Source: Curtobacterium sp. MCPF17_052
GTDB taxonomy: Bacteria; Actinomycetota; Actinomycetes; Actinomycetales; Microbacteriaceae
Direction of reading: 5' to 3'
NCBI RefSeq assembly: GCF_003234085.1
Contig: NZ_QKSD01000008.1
Location: 154,614-218,613, forward strand
DNA: 64,000 nucleotides
Shown piece by piece: positions 53,750 through 64,000 of this stretch (position 1 is the stretch's first letter; every line of letters starts with the position of its first letter). The position numbers were made by a program, and so were the translations under genes. The notes beneath the pieces were generated by a model. It had not been told where the DNA came from. It ran no database searches and was given only the letters and a program-made list of their open reading frames with translations.

Positions 53750-53755
53750 TACCGT
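53750..53755 (+). promoter_or_regulatory. Candidate -10 box for the histidine kinase
   Basis: TACCGT is 6 bases before GTG 53762; the adjacent GTG 53759 is only 3 bases away, so 53762 fits a leaderless start better. Confidence 0.4.
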
Positions 53756-53761
53756 GGGGTG

Positions 53762-54973
53762 GTGTTCCGTCCCGTCCTCCGCACCCAGCTCGTCGTCGAC
53801 ATCGGTACGGCGGTCCTGCTCGGCGCGCTCGTCGCGATCCTGTCGGCGCAGGGGGTCGACGACGTCGCGGCACTCGTCACGACCGCGGTCCTGTCCCTGG
53901 CGCTCGCCCTGCGCCGGGTCGCGCCGGGGCTCGCCCTCGGGATCGCCTGGGTCGGTGCCGTCGTCCAGATGGCGACGATGCAGACCGCCGGGATGGCCGA
54001 CCTGTTCATCTCCGGAGTGCTCTACACCACGAGCGTCTACGGCACCCGGCGCATCCGGATCGCCGGCCTGGTCTCCGCGATCGTGGGCTCGGTCGTCGCC
54101 GGCACCTACATGGGCTTCCGTATCTACGGCGTACCGGGCGTCGGTGGCCCGGAGACCCTGAACGAGGCCGTGCAGTACGGCGCGATGCTGTTCGTCGTCG
54201 TCCTGGCGGTCCTGCTGCTGCCCTGGCTCGCCGGCCTGGCCGTCCGGGCCCGCCGCTCTGCGCGGATGAGCCGGGAGGCGCAGCTCCTCGCCGAACGGGA
54301 CGCCGCGCGGGCAGACCGGAACGTCGCGATCGAGCAGGAGCGCGTCCGGATCGCCCGCGACATGCACGACATCGTGGCGCACTCGCTCGCGGTCGTGATC
54401 GCCCAGGCCGACGGCGCCCGGTACGCTCTCCGCGCCGACCCGGCCGTCGCCGACGAGGCCCTCGACACGATCGGCTCGACCGCCCGACGCGCGCTCGGGG
54501 ACGTCCGCGAGCTGCTCGGCGCACTGCGGCACGAGCAGGGCACCGCTCCGACGCCGGACGTCGACGACATCGAGCGGCTCGTCGGGCAGATGCGCGACGT
54601 GGGGCTCGAGGTGCAGGTGGAGCGTGAGGGCGACCCGTCCACCCTGCCGACCACGACGCAGCTCGCCGTGTACCGGATCGTGCAGGAGAGCCTGACGAAC
54701 GCGTACAAGCACGGGGCTCCCGGCTCGACCGTCCGTGCACGTCTGACCTACCGCCCGGACACCGTCGAGATCGACGTGGTGAACCGCCGCTCGGAGGACG
54801 ACCGACCCGGCCCGGGCACCGGTCACGGACTCGTGGGGATGCGCGAGCGTGCCACGATGTCCGGCGGGAGCATGACGGCCGGACCCCGGGGCGACGACTT
54901 CGCGGTGGCGGTCCGGATGCCCGCCCAGCCGTCGACCGGGCAGATGCCCCGCAACACGATCCCGACCCGATGA
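53762..54973 (+). CDS. Sensor histidine kinase (HisKA_3, NarL-partner type)
   Basis: This 403-residue protein has four or five membrane helices (to about residue 165), a short linker, the dimerisation/phosphoacceptor helix with ERVRIARDMHDIVAHSL, where the His precedes DIVAHS, and a HATPase_c domain with LTNAYKHG and GHGLVGMRER. It has almost no extracellular loop, so it probably senses a membrane event. The response regulator is 13 bases later. The ABC exporter behind the pair is a likely target. Confidence 0.9.
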   Translation: MFRPVLRTQLVVDIGTAVLLGALVAILSAQGVDDVAALVTTAVLSLALALRRVAPGLALGIAWVGAVVQMATMQTAGMADLFISGVLYTTSVYGTRRIRIAGLVSAIVGSVVAGTYMGFRIYGVPGVGGPETLNEAVQYGAMLFVVVLAVLLLPWLAGLAVRARRSARMSREAQLLAERDAARADRNVAIEQERVRIARDMHDIVAHSLAVVIAQADGARYALRADPAVADEALDTIGSTARRALGDVRELLGALRHEQGTAPTPDVDDIERLVGQMRDVGLEVQVEREGDPSTLPTTTQLAVYRIVQESLTNAYKHGAPGSTVRARLTYRPDTVEIDVVNRRSEDDRPGPGTGHGLVGMRERATMSGGSMTAGPRGDDFAVAVRMPAQPSTGQMPRNTIPTR

Positions 54974-54986
54974 CGACGAGCAGGCG

Positions 54987-55685
54987 ATGACCGACATGAG
55001 CACGAACACGAGCACTCCCGACGCGGCGCGCATCCGCGTCGCCCTGGTCGACGACCAGGCGCTGTTCCGCACCGGCATCCGGATGCTGATCGGCTCCCAG
55101 CCGGACCTGCAGTTCGTGGGAGAGGCCGGCGACGGCGCCGAGGGCATCGAGCTCGTCCGCCGGAACCGCCCGGACGTCGTGCTCATGGACATCCGGATGC
55201 CCGTCAAGGACGGCATCAGCGCCACCGCCGACATCGTCTCGAGCGGCTCCGATGCGAAGGTGCTCGTCCTCACCACGTTCGACTTCGACGAGGCGGCCGC
55301 GAAGGCCATCCGCGCCGGGGCGAGCGGCTTCGTGCTCAAGGACGCCGACCCGGAGTTCCTGCTCGCGGCGATCCGGACCGTGCATGCCGGCACGACGGTG
55401 TTCGCCGCCTCCGCGACCCGCGAGCTGCTCCGCCGCTACGAGGACCCGGCCGACCTCAGGTCGACAGTGCCCCCGGCCTTCGCCGGCCTGACCCCGCGAG
55501 AGCGCGAGATCTTCGACCTCGCAGCGCGGGGGCTCAGCAACGCCGAGATCGCGGCCCACGAGTACGTCAGCGAGGCGACCGTGAAGACCCACATCTCGCG
55601 GGTCCTCACGAAGCTCGAGCTGCGCGACCGGGTGCGGCTCGTCGTCTTCGCGCACGAGCACGGCCTCGTCACCAGGGGTGACTGA
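54987..55685 (+). CDS. NarL/FixJ-type response regulator
   Basis: This 232-residue regulator has a receiver domain with acidic VDDQ near residue 20, the phosphoacceptor Asp in VVLMDIRMPVKDG and the conserved Lys in FVLKDADPE. A LuxR-type helix-turn-helix follows with LTPREREIFDLAARGLSNAE. The cognate kinase is the preceding gene. Two in-frame ATGs are possible (MTDMST); the first is used here. Confidence 0.92.
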   Translation: MTDMSTNTSTPDAARIRVALVDDQALFRTGIRMLIGSQPDLQFVGEAGDGAEGIELVRRNRPDVVLMDIRMPVKDGISATADIVSSGSDAKVLVLTTFDFDEAAAKAIRAGASGFVLKDADPEFLLAAIRTVHAGTTVFAASATRELLRRYEDPADLRSTVPPAFAGLTPREREIFDLAARGLSNAEIAAHEYVSEATVKTHISRVLTKLELRDRVRLVVFAHEHGLVTRGD

Positions 55686-55793
55686 AACATCATCCGCCAG
55701 ATGGAGATCGGCCGCGGATCCGCACCGATGGGATGACGGACGCGCGCCGGTCGACGGACGCGGTACGGGCCTCCCGGACGCGATCGTGGGGTC

Positions 55794-56543
55794 ATGACCA
55801 GCCACGATCCGATCATCCGACTCGACCACGTGTCCAAGCACTACGGCGACGCCGCTCGCCGGGTGACCGCCCTCGACGACGTCAGCGTCGACATCGGCGC
55901 CGGTGAGTTCACCGCCGTGATGGGCCCCTCCGGGTCCGGCAAGTCGACGCTCATGCACGTCGCCGCCGGTCTCGACCAGGTGTCCGCCGGTCACATCACG
56001 ATCGACGGGACCGACATCACCGGCCTCGGCGACCGCGAGCTCACCGAACTCCGTCGCCGTCGGCTCGGCTTCGTGTTCCAGTCGTTCAACCTCGTCCCGA
56101 CGCTCGACGTCAGCGAGAACATCCGGCTGCCGTTCCTGCTCGGCGGGCACAAGCCGGACCGCGAGGAGTCGGCGTGGATCGACCGTCTGGTCGAGATGCT
56201 CGGGCTCGGCAACCGGCTCACGCACCGCCCGCACGAGCTGTCCGGCGGACAGCAGCAGCGGGTCGCGATCGCTCGGGCGCTCGCCTCGCGCCCGGCCGTC
56301 GTCGTCGCCGACGAACCGACCGGTGCACTCGACTCACGCACCGGACGCGACGTGCTCGCCATCCTCCGCGGCGCCGTCGAGGAGTGGGGTCAGAGCGTCG
56401 TGATGGTGACGCACGACCCCGTCGCCGCCGCCAACGCCGACCGGATCCTGTTCCTCGCCGACGGCCGCGTCGTCGATGACCGGCCACGCATGGGTGCCGC
56501 CGAGATCTCCGCCACGATGCTCGGCATGGAGGCGGCAGCGTGA
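55794..56543 (+). CDS. ABC transporter ATP-binding protein (MacB/LolD type)
   Basis: This 249-residue ATPase has Walker [15 protein letters not shown]-loop [14 protein letters not shown], signature [17 protein letters not shown] and Walker [14 protein letters not shown]. The [17 protein letters not shown] run is typical of MacB/LolD-type enzymes that drive FtsX-like permeases. The gene overlaps the permease by GTGA and follows the two-component system after 108 bases with no gene between. Candidate roles are export of, or resistance to, a membrane-active compound. Confidence 0.9.
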   Translation: MTSHDPIIRLDHVSKHYGDAARRVTALDDVSVDIGAGEFTAVMGPSGSGKSTLMHVAAGLDQVSAGHITIDGTDITGLGDRELTELRRRRLGFVFQSFNLVPTLDVSENIRLPFLLGGHKPDREESAWIDRLVEMLGLGNRLTHRPHELSGGQQQRVAIARALASRPAVVVADEPTGALDSRTGRDVLAILRGAVEEWGQSVVMVTHDPVAAANADRILFLADGRVVDDRPRMGAAEISATMLGMEAAA

Positions 56544-57946
56544 ACGGCACCGTGAACGGCGTCCGGCAGTTCGCGCCGACGATCCTCGTCGCAGCACTCG
56601 GCACGACCTTCGGGTCCGCGCTCGTCATCGCCCCGGGCATCGTCGCCGAGGCGATGGCCGCCACGGGGCTCGACGACCTCCGATCGGTCAAGTCGGTCCT
56701 CTCGGTGATCGGCTGGCTGTTCCTCGGCATCGCCCTGTACGTCGGTGCGATCGTCACCGCCAACACCTGTGCGACGCTCATCGCCGGCCAGACCCGCGTG
56801 ATCGCCCTGCAGCGGCTCGTCGGCGCGACCGGTGCCTCGCTCCGGGCACGGATCACGCGGACCGGGCTCGTCGTCGGCCTGCTCGGCGGCGTCGTCGGCG
56901 CGGTGGTCGGCACCGGGCTCTCGGCGGTGTTCGTCGCCGTGCTCCGCGGGAACGGGTTCCTGCCCGATCGCTCGTACACCTTGCTGCCCTGGGAGCTCGT
57001 GCTGCCGGTCGTCGCTGTCGTCCTCGCCACCTGGGGTGCGTTCGCAGCGGGTTCGCGACGCGTGCTCACGGTGACCCCGCTGCAGGCGCTCTCCTCGAGC
57101 GTCGAGGTCAGCCACGAGGACGTCCGTTCCGGCACCGCGCGCAAGGTCTGGGCGGTCATCCTGATGTCCGGGGGAGCGCTGCTCGCGCTGCTCGGGCTCG
57201 CGCTCAGCGGCACCACGCCGGTCGCCGTCTTCCCGGCAGCGCTCGGCGGGTTCGTGTCCTTCGCCGGGGTCTCCGTCGGCGCCACGATCGTGATGCCGCC
57301 GGTCCTGCAGGCCATCGGGCGCGTCGGGTCCGCCGACCCGGTCGTCCTGCTCGCGGGGCGGAACGCGATGCGCGCGCCGGCGCGGTCCGCGCGTGCCACG
57401 ATCGGCCTCGTCATCGGCGTGACCCTGCTCGTCACCTTCGCGGTCGCGCTCGGGATCATGCAGCACGTCACCGAGTCCACCCTCTCGGGGCAGAGCGGCA
57501 TCACGCCCGCCATGCTCGAGCAGCAGCGCACCTTCTTCGCACAGCTCAACGCCGTGGTCAGCGTCGTGGTCGGCTTCTCCGCCGTGATCGCCGCCGTCGG
57601 GGTCGTCAACGCGCTCGCCCTCGGCGTCCTGCAGCGCCGCCGGGAACTCGGACTGCTGCGCGTCCTCGGCCTGACCGGGGCGCAGGTGCGCCGGATGATC
57701 GTCACCGAGGCCGTCCAGATGGTCGTCGCCGCCGTGGTCACCGGACTCGTGCTCGGCACGTTCTACGGCTGGCTGGGCGGGCAGACGCTGCTCGGGATCC
57801 TGGGCTCGGTGGTCACGCCGGTCCTGCCGCCGCTGACGATCGCGATCGTGGTCGTCGGAGCCCTGGTCCTCGCGGTCGTCGCGACGGTCGCGCCCGTGCG
57901 CCGAGCGATGCGCGTCCCGCCGACGGAAGCGCTCGCGGTGGACTGA
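56540..57946 (+). CDS. FtsX-like ABC transporter permease
   Basis: This 468-residue membrane protein has two FtsX-like domains with four-helix bundles (about residues 1-190 and 275-460) and a LQRLVGATGASLRARI segment in the first and ELGLLRVLGLTGAQVRRM in the second, both matching the coupling helix of MacB-type permeases. The extracellular loop is small. GTG start in the GTGA overlap with the ATPase gene. Confidence 0.88.
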   Translation: MNGTVNGVRQFAPTILVAALGTTFGSALVIAPGIVAEAMAATGLDDLRSVKSVLSVIGWLFLGIALYVGAIVTANTCATLIAGQTRVIALQRLVGATGASLRARITRTGLVVGLLGGVVGAVVGTGLSAVFVAVLRGNGFLPDRSYTLLPWELVLPVVAVVLATWGAFAAGSRRVLTVTPLQALSSSVEVSHEDVRSGTARKVWAVILMSGGALLALLGLALSGTTPVAVFPAALGGFVSFAGVSVGATIVMPPVLQAIGRVGSADPVVLLAGRNAMRAPARSARATIGLVIGVTLLVTFAVALGIMQHVTESTLSGQSGITPAMLEQQRTFFAQLNAVVSVVVGFSAVIAAVGVVNALALGVLQRRRELGLLRVLGLTGAQVRRMIVTEAVQMVVAAVVTGLVLGTFYGWLGGQTLLGILGSVVTPVLPPLTIAIVVVGALVLAVVATVAPVRRAMRVPPTEALAVD

Positions 57947-58016
57947 CGCGGTCGCGGTCGCGGTCGGGGACGACGGTCGGACGGGAGGGACGGGAAGGAC
58001 GGGAAGAACGGCCGTG

Positions 58017-58054
58017 ACGGGAGGCGCGGTGCCAGCCGGCACCGCGCCTCCCGT
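58017..58054. terminator. Palindrome after the ABC permease (GGGAGGC family)
   Basis: ACGGGAGGCGCGGTGCC pairs with its complement across AGCC, 17 bases each side. Three GACGGGA-type units (57980-58000) precede it. It also ends just upstream of the leuA leader. Confidence 0.75.
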
Positions 58055-58101
58055 CCGTCCGTGCTCCCGTCACACTGTGCGCCACCCGGGGCCCACGGTG
58101 C

Positions 58102-58107
58102 TACCGT
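58102..58107 (+). promoter_or_regulatory. Candidate -10 box for the leuA leader
   Basis: TACCGT ends 7 bases before the leader-peptide ATG at 58115. Confidence 0.5.
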
Positions 58108-58109
58108 GA

Positions 58110-59996
<1,887 letters not shown>

Positions 59997-60017
59997 CCCG
60001 ACCTGACCCGACCCGGG

Positions 60018-60055
60018 ACGGGAGGCGCAGTGCGGGCCCGCACCGCGCCTCCCGT
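60018..60055. terminator. Palindrome after leuA (GGGAGGC family)
   Basis: A loopless 38-base palindrome begins ACGGGAGGCGCAGTGCGGG, with one internal mismatch. It lies 22 bases past the stop. 60056-60207 contains no gene. Confidence 0.75.
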
Positions 60056-60207
60056 CAGTTCCGTGGTCGCCGCCAGCGTCGAGGTCGCACGTCCTGCCGT
60101 CCGGACACCGCCGCGGCGGCAGTTCCCGCGACCTCGGCGATCACCACGCGGCGGGTCGTGCGACCTCGGCGAGCGGGCGAGCGGGCGGGGGTGTCGGCGG
60201 CGCGGGG

Positions 60208-60213
60208 GATACT
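60208..60213 (+). promoter_or_regulatory. Candidate -10 box for recO
   Basis: GATACT ends 6 bases before ATG 60220, a leaderless arrangement. Confidence 0.45.
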
Positions 60214-60219
60214 GGGTGC

Positions 60220-61065
60220 ATGCCGCTGTACCGGGACGAGTGCGTCGTGTTGCGCACCCACAAGCTCGGTGAGGCCGACCGCATCGTCACGATGCTCAGC
60301 CGGGAGCACGGCAAGATCCGCGCCGTCGCGAAGGGCGTCCGGCGCACCGCGTCGAAGTTCGGCTCGCGCCTCGAACCGTTCATGGTCGTCGACGCCCAGT
60401 TCTACGAGGGCCGCTCGCTCGACATCGTCACGCAGGCGGAGTCCCTCGGCGCGTACGGCGCCCGCATCGTCGCCGACTACGGGGCGTACACCGCCGCGAG
60501 CGCGATGGTCGAGACCGCCGACCGTCTGAGCGAGGCGGACGCCGGCCTGCAGCAGTACCTGCTGCTCGTCGGTGCACTGCGGTCGCTGTCGCGCGGTGAG
60601 CACCAGCCGAGTGCCACCCTCGACTCGTACCTGCTCCGCGCGATGAGCATCGCCGGGTGGGCGCCGTCCTTCAGCGACTGCGCCGTCACCGGGGAGCCCG
60701 GACCGCACTCGGCGTTCGTCGTGCAGCTCGGCGGGGTCGTGGCGGACGCGGCCGCGCCGCCCGGCACGCCGCGCCTGGACCCGGCGACGCTCGCCGTCCT
60801 CGGGCAGCTGCTGGCGGGGGACTGGGGCAGTGTCGACGTGACGGACGAGCGGACGAGATCGCGGGCCTCCGGCGTGGTCGCGGCGTACGCGCAGTGGCAC
60901 CTGGAACGATCGCTCCGTTCGTTGCCGCACGTCGACCGCACCGAGCACCCGTCGCCGCTCGCCCCGCACCCCGGTGGTGTGCCGGCGGCGGTCGCAGCGG
61001 TGCCGGCGCCCGCCGTGCCGACGCCGGACGACCACGACCCCGTCCCCGGAGGTACCCGCGCATGA
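60220..61065 (+). CDS. recO: DNA repair protein RecO
   Basis: RecO loads RecA onto gapped DNA with RecR. The 281-residue protein has an N-terminal OB fold with [20 protein letters not shown] and [17 protein letters not shown]. The zinc-binding Cys motif found in many RecO proteins seems absent. The C-terminal helices end in an Ala/Pro-rich extension (about residues 240-281). It overlaps uppS by ATGA, in the usual order leuA-recO-uppS. Confidence 0.93.
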   Translation: MPLYRDECVVLRTHKLGEADRIVTMLSREHGKIRAVAKGVRRTASKFGSRLEPFMVVDAQFYEGRSLDIVTQAESLGAYGARIVADYGAYTAASAMVETADRLSEADAGLQQYLLLVGALRSLSRGEHQPSATLDSYLLRAMSIAGWAPSFSDCAVTGEPGPHSAFVVQLGGVVADAAAPPGTPRLDPATLAVLGQLLAGDWGSVDVTDERTRSRASGVVAAYAQWHLERSLRSLPHVDRTEHPSPLAPHPGGVPAAVAAVPAPAVPTPDDHDPVPGGTRA

Positions 61066-61862
61066 GCCCTCGCCGTCCCGCCGCCGAACCGGGTCCGTTC
61101 CTGCCCGTCGACTGGACGGGCGAGCAGCCCCCGGCGATCCCGAAGCGCTTCGTGCCGGGCCACGTGGCGATCGTGATGGACGGCAACGGCCGGTGGGCGA
61201 ACCAGCGCCGACTCACCCGGGTCGAAGGGCACAAGGCCGGTGAGGCCTCACTGCTCGACGTCGTCGCCGGCGCGATCCAGATCGGCGTCACGCACGTCTC
61301 CGCGTACGCGTTCTCGACCGAGAACTGGAAGCGCTCGCCCGAAGAGGTCCGGTTCCTGATGGGCTTCAACCGCGACGTCATCCGCCGCCGTCGGGACCAG
61401 CTGCACGAGTGGGGTGTCCGGGTCCGCTGGGCCGGCCGGACCCCGAAGCTCTGGCGCAGCGTCATCGACGAGCTGCAGACCGCCGAGGAGATGACTGCCT
61501 CGAACGACGTCCTGACCCTGACGATGTGCGTCAACTACGGCGGCCGGAACGAGATCGCCGATGCGGTGCGCGGGATCGCGGACGACGTGGCGGCCGGGCG
61601 CCTGAAGCCGAGCCAGGTCACCGAGAAGACCCTGGCGAAGCGGTTGTACGTGCCCGAGTTGCCGGACGTCGACCTGTTCCTCCGCAGCTCGGGCGAGCAG
61701 CGGACCAGCAACTTCCTGCTCTGGCAGTCGGCGTACGCCGAGATGGTGTTCCTCGACCGGCTCTGGCCCGACTTCCGGCGCACCGACCTCTGGGGTGCGA
61801 TCGAGGAGTACGCCAGCCGCGATCGTCGCTACGGCGGCGCGGTCGACACGCCGACCGCGTAG
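61062..61862 (+). CDS. uppS: Isoprenyl transferase (undecaprenyl diphosphate synthase)
   Basis: UppS builds the C50-55 lipid carrier for wall synthesis from isopentenyl diphosphate. The 266-residue protein has the diphosphate-binding [22 protein letters not shown], the hydrophobic-cleft NYGGRNEI and the late [23 protein letters not shown] 61062 sits in the ATGA overlap with recO. Chain length (C50 versus C55) cannot be read. Confidence 0.95.
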   Translation: MSPRRPAAEPGPFLPVDWTGEQPPAIPKRFVPGHVAIVMDGNGRWANQRRLTRVEGHKAGEASLLDVVAGAIQIGVTHVSAYAFSTENWKRSPEEVRFLMGFNRDVIRRRRDQLHEWGVRVRWAGRTPKLWRSVIDELQTAEEMTASNDVLTLTMCVNYGGRNEIADAVRGIADDVAAGRLKPSQVTEKTLAKRLYVPELPDVDLFLRSSGEQRTSNFLLWQSAYAEMVFLDRLWPDFRRTDLWGAIEEYASRDRRYGGAVDTPTA

Positions 61863-61882
61863 GCACGGGGGTCGGTCGCGCG

Positions 61883-62833
61883 TCAGGCGGGGAGGTGCGC
61901 CGCCGACCGCACCGCTTCCAGCGCCGCCCGGACGCTCGGCACGCGCTCCGCCCCGCGGGCCACGACCACCTCGACGCGTCGGGCGAGGTCGTCGTCCACG
62001 GGGTCGACCGACACCCCCGCGGGGATGACCGTCGTCGCGAGCGCCAGCCGGGGGAGCAGCGCCACCCCGAGCCCGGCGGCGACGAGTCCGACGACCGCCG
62101 CCGCGTTGTCCGTCTCCAGGACGATCTCCGGCGTGAACCCCGCGGTCGCGCACGAGGCGAGCAGGTGGCCGCGGCACCGCGGACACCCGCCGATCCAGCG
62201 GGCGTCGCGGTGGGACGCGAGGTCCACGGCGGTGGAGCCGGCGGGGCGGACGGCATCCGGGCCTCCCGGCAGGCCGGGACCGTCCGCAGCGACCGGCGTC
62301 ACCAGGGCGAGCGGGTCACGCCCGAGCGGACGGGTGACGAGCCCCGGGTCCGGGACGGCTCCGACCTCGTCGCCGTCGTAGGTGAAGGTGAGGGCGACGT
62401 CGACCTCGCCGCCGCGCAGCAGATCGAGTGCCTCGGGCGGTTCGACCTCGACGTACGAGGTCGTCACGCCCGGAGCCGTCACCGCCATCCGGGCGAGCAC
62501 CGCGGGCACCAGTGCGGACGAGGCACTCGGGAACCCGGCCAACCGCACGCGCCCACGGGTGAGCCCGCCGACGGCGTCGAGGTCCTCGCGGGCGGCGGTC
62601 AGTGCGGCTTGCACGTGCAGGGCGTGGTCGGCGAGCACCTGCCCGGCGTGCGTGAGGGTCGCGCCGCGTCCACCGCGCAGGACGAGTGCGTGCCCGAGAC
62701 GCTGTTCCGCCCGGGTGAGCAGCTGGCTGACGGCCGGTTGACTCGACCCGAGCGCGACGGCAGCGCGGGTGATCGACCCGCTGTCGGCGACGGCTCGGAG
62801 GACTCGGAGCAGCTGCGGGTCGATGTCGTCCAT
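61883..62833 (-). CDS. LysR family transcriptional regulator
   Basis: This 316-residue regulator has an N-terminal helix-turn-helix with LRAVADSGSITRAAVALGSS and PAVSQLLTRAEQRLG. A periplasmic-binding-like effector domain follows. A CPRCRGHLLA segment with two Cys in the effector domain is unusual and may bind metal or form a disulfide. ATG 62833 is chosen because TAACAT (62845-62840, minus strand) ends 6 bases before it; GTG 62836 is alternative. It is divergent from the class V aminotransferase, which it may regulate. Confidence 0.88.
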   Translation of the reverse strand: MDDIDPQLLRVLRAVADSGSITRAAVALGSSQPAVSQLLTRAEQRLGHALVLRGGRGATLTHAGQVLADHALHVQAALTAAREDLDAVGGLTRGRVRLAGFPSASSALVPAVLARMAVTAPGVTTSYVEVEPPEALDLLRGGEVDVALTFTYDGDEVGAVPDPGLVTRPLGRDPLALVTPVAADGPGLPGGPDAVRPAGSTAVDLASHRDARWIGGCPRCRGHLLASCATAGFTPEIVLETDNAAAVVGLVAAGLGVALLPRLALATTVIPAGVSVDPVDDDLARRVEVVVARGAERVPSVRAALEAVRSAAHLPA

Positions 62834-62904
62834 CACGCGATGTTACCGGTGGCACAACGAACCTGCTCTGGCGTGATGGCTCCGGTGGAGGGACCCTGTC
62901 GGAC

Positions 62905-63983
62905 ATGGACTCGTTCCCCACGGACTCGTTCCCCGCCGGCCGCGGGTACCTGGCTGCGTGCACCGCCGGCCTCCCGTCGCGCGGCACCCTCGCCGCGCAG
63001 CGCGCAGACCTCGACGCCTGGTCACGCGCCGAGACCTCGCCGGCCCACTACGGCGCCCTCGTCGAGGAGGGGCGCGCGCTCTTCGCGGACCTGGTCGACG
63101 TCCCGGCAGCGCGGGTCGCCACCGGATCGCAGACCTCGGTGATGGCCGCCGTCGTCGCCGAAGCCCTGCCCGACGGCGCCGAGGTGGTCGTCCCCGACGG
63201 CGACTTCAGCTCCGTCGTCTTCCCCTTCCTGGCGCAGGCACACCGCGGCGTCCGGGTCCGGAGCGTCCCCCTGGTCGAACTCGCCGCGTCGATCGGCCCG
63301 GACACCGCGCTCGTCGCCTGGTCCGCCGTGCAGTCCGCCACCGGTGTCGTCACCGACCCCGACCCGGTCGTCGCCGCGGCCCGACGCGTCGGCGCACTCA
63401 CGCTCTGCGACCTCACGCAGGCCGCCGGCGTCCTCCCCGTGTCCGCCGCCCCCTTCGACGTCACCATCACCCACGCCTACAAGTGGCTCTGCGCACCCCG
63501 CGGGGTCGCCTTCATGACGCTCTCCGACACCGCGCTCGGCCGACTGCGGCCCGTGCAGGCCGGGTGGTACGCGGGGCAGGACGTCTGGTCCTCCTGCTAC
63601 GGGCCCGCCATGCGGCTGGCCGACGACGCCCGCCGCTTCGACGTCTCGCCGGCCTGGCAGGCGTGGCCCGGCGCGGTCGCCGCCCTCCGGCACGCCGCCG
63701 CGCTCGACGCGCACTCGACCTGGAGGCACGCCACCGGTCTCGCAGACCGGCTCTGCGACGCGCTGGGGGCGCCTCGGCAGGGGCAGCGTTCGGGTGGGCA
63801 GGCGATCATCACCTTCCCGGACGCCGACGGCACCGGGCTGCGTGCGCTCACCGCCGCAGGACTCACCGCATCGGGGCGGGCCGGACGGCTGCGGATCGCG
63901 TTCCACCTCTGGAACGACGAGGACGACGTGGGCGCCGTGGCGGCGGCGCTGGCGGGGGTGGACCGGGGCGCGTCGAGCAGGTG
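62905..63983 (+). CDS. Class V PLP-dependent aminotransferase (3' truncated)
   Basis: This partial gene is open from ATG 62905 to the right end, 359 codons before adapter sequence. It begins MDSFPTDSFPAGRGYLAACT. VATGSQTSVMAAVVA, then VVPDGDFSSVVFPF, AWSAVQSATGVVTDPDPVVAA and CDLTQAAG outline the PLP fold. The Schiff-base Lys is in THAYKWLCAPRG (about residue 193). The family includes cysteine desulfurases and isopenicillin epimerase-like enzymes; no catalytic Cys loop is seen, so a desulfurase is not indicated. The LysR regulator is divergent, 71 bases away. The last codons before 63984 may still be genomic. Confidence 0.85.
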
Positions 63984-64000
63984 CTGTCTCTTATACACAT
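63984..64000 (+). other. Tn5/Nextera mosaic-end adapter remnant
   Basis: CTGTCTCTTATACACAT is the first 17 bases of the Tn5 transposase mosaic end used in Nextera libraries. It is not bacterial sequence. The last codons of the aminotransferase frame read through it. Confidence 0.95.

Noticed and set aside
63597..63998. Reverse-strand frame starting MYKRQ at the right end
   Set aside because: Its start lies in Tn5 adapter sequence and it is antisense to the class V aminotransferase; MYKRQ is a familiar adapter artefact.

Overview
The window is high-GC, gene-dense actinobacterial chromosome. Codon use is strongly GC3-biased, many starts are GTG or TTG, and many genes look leaderless, with a -10 hexamer 6-10 bases before the start codon. 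The core gene order (leuS, comEA-comEC-holA, rpsT, lepA, hemW, hrcA-dnaJ-rsmE, HIT, phoH-ybeY-CNNM-era, leuA, recO-uppS) and genes such as ctaF, DUF3043 and an actinobacterial DnaJ point to Microbacteriaceae. A Curtobacterium-like organism is my best guess, from general resemblance only. I see no tRNA, rRNA, CRISPR array, insertion sequence or prophage. Most of the window is ordinary housekeeping sequence, and I did not find a clearly new multi-gene defence or biosynthetic system.

Layout. 1-7427: a surface-polysaccharide glycosyltransferase cluster on the minus strand (WsaF-like GT, GT2, double-GT2, a tiny Cys-rich protein, GT-B), meeting a secreted GDSL hydrolase. 7508-10383: hisD, nrdR, pyrD. 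10384-12888: a repeat-rich spacer, DUF3043 membrane protein and divergent M20 dipeptidase. 12993-16796: erpA and the aa3 oxidase genes ctaC-ctaD-ctaF. 17023-22457: a divergent zwf, GH15 trehalase/glucoamylase-like enzyme, App1 phosphatase and TetR regulator. 22637-25900: an OpuC/Osm-type osmoprotectant ABC importer. 26109-31964: the bd oxidase operon cydABDC. 32015-39834: leuS, comEA, comEC, holA, rpsT. 40038-43779: aminotransferase, lepA, DUF1990. 44001-46453: HAD phosphatase, hemW, DUF4870. 46573-53705: the hrcA-dnaJ-rsmE, HIT-phoH-ybeY-CNNM-era block. 53762-57946: a two-component system followed by a MacB-type ABC exporter. 58115-61862: leuA with a leader-peptide attenuator, recO, uppS. 61883-64000: LysR and a divergent class V aminotransferase cut by the window end.

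How the parts fit. Both terminal oxidase branches are present: aa3 for high oxygen, and bd with its CydDC assembly exporter. erpA could supply Fe-S clusters. The ComEA/ComEC pair is half of a DNA-uptake system. hrcA-dnaJ carries a CIRCE operator, so the heat-shock loop is readable. leuA carries a four-leucine leader peptide followed by a hairpin.

The most notable non-coding features are: a family of palindromes sharing ACGGGAGGC...GCCTCCCGT behind several genes, two of which bracket leuA; a duplicated nested-hairpin element at about 39133-39386; a GAGACGCCGCC repeat array at 10420-10728; a comEC frame with no stop that runs 943 bases into holA; a divergent promoter whose -10 boxes overlap; and a Tn5/Nextera mosaic-end adapter remnant in the last 17 bases, which means the extreme right end is not genomic.
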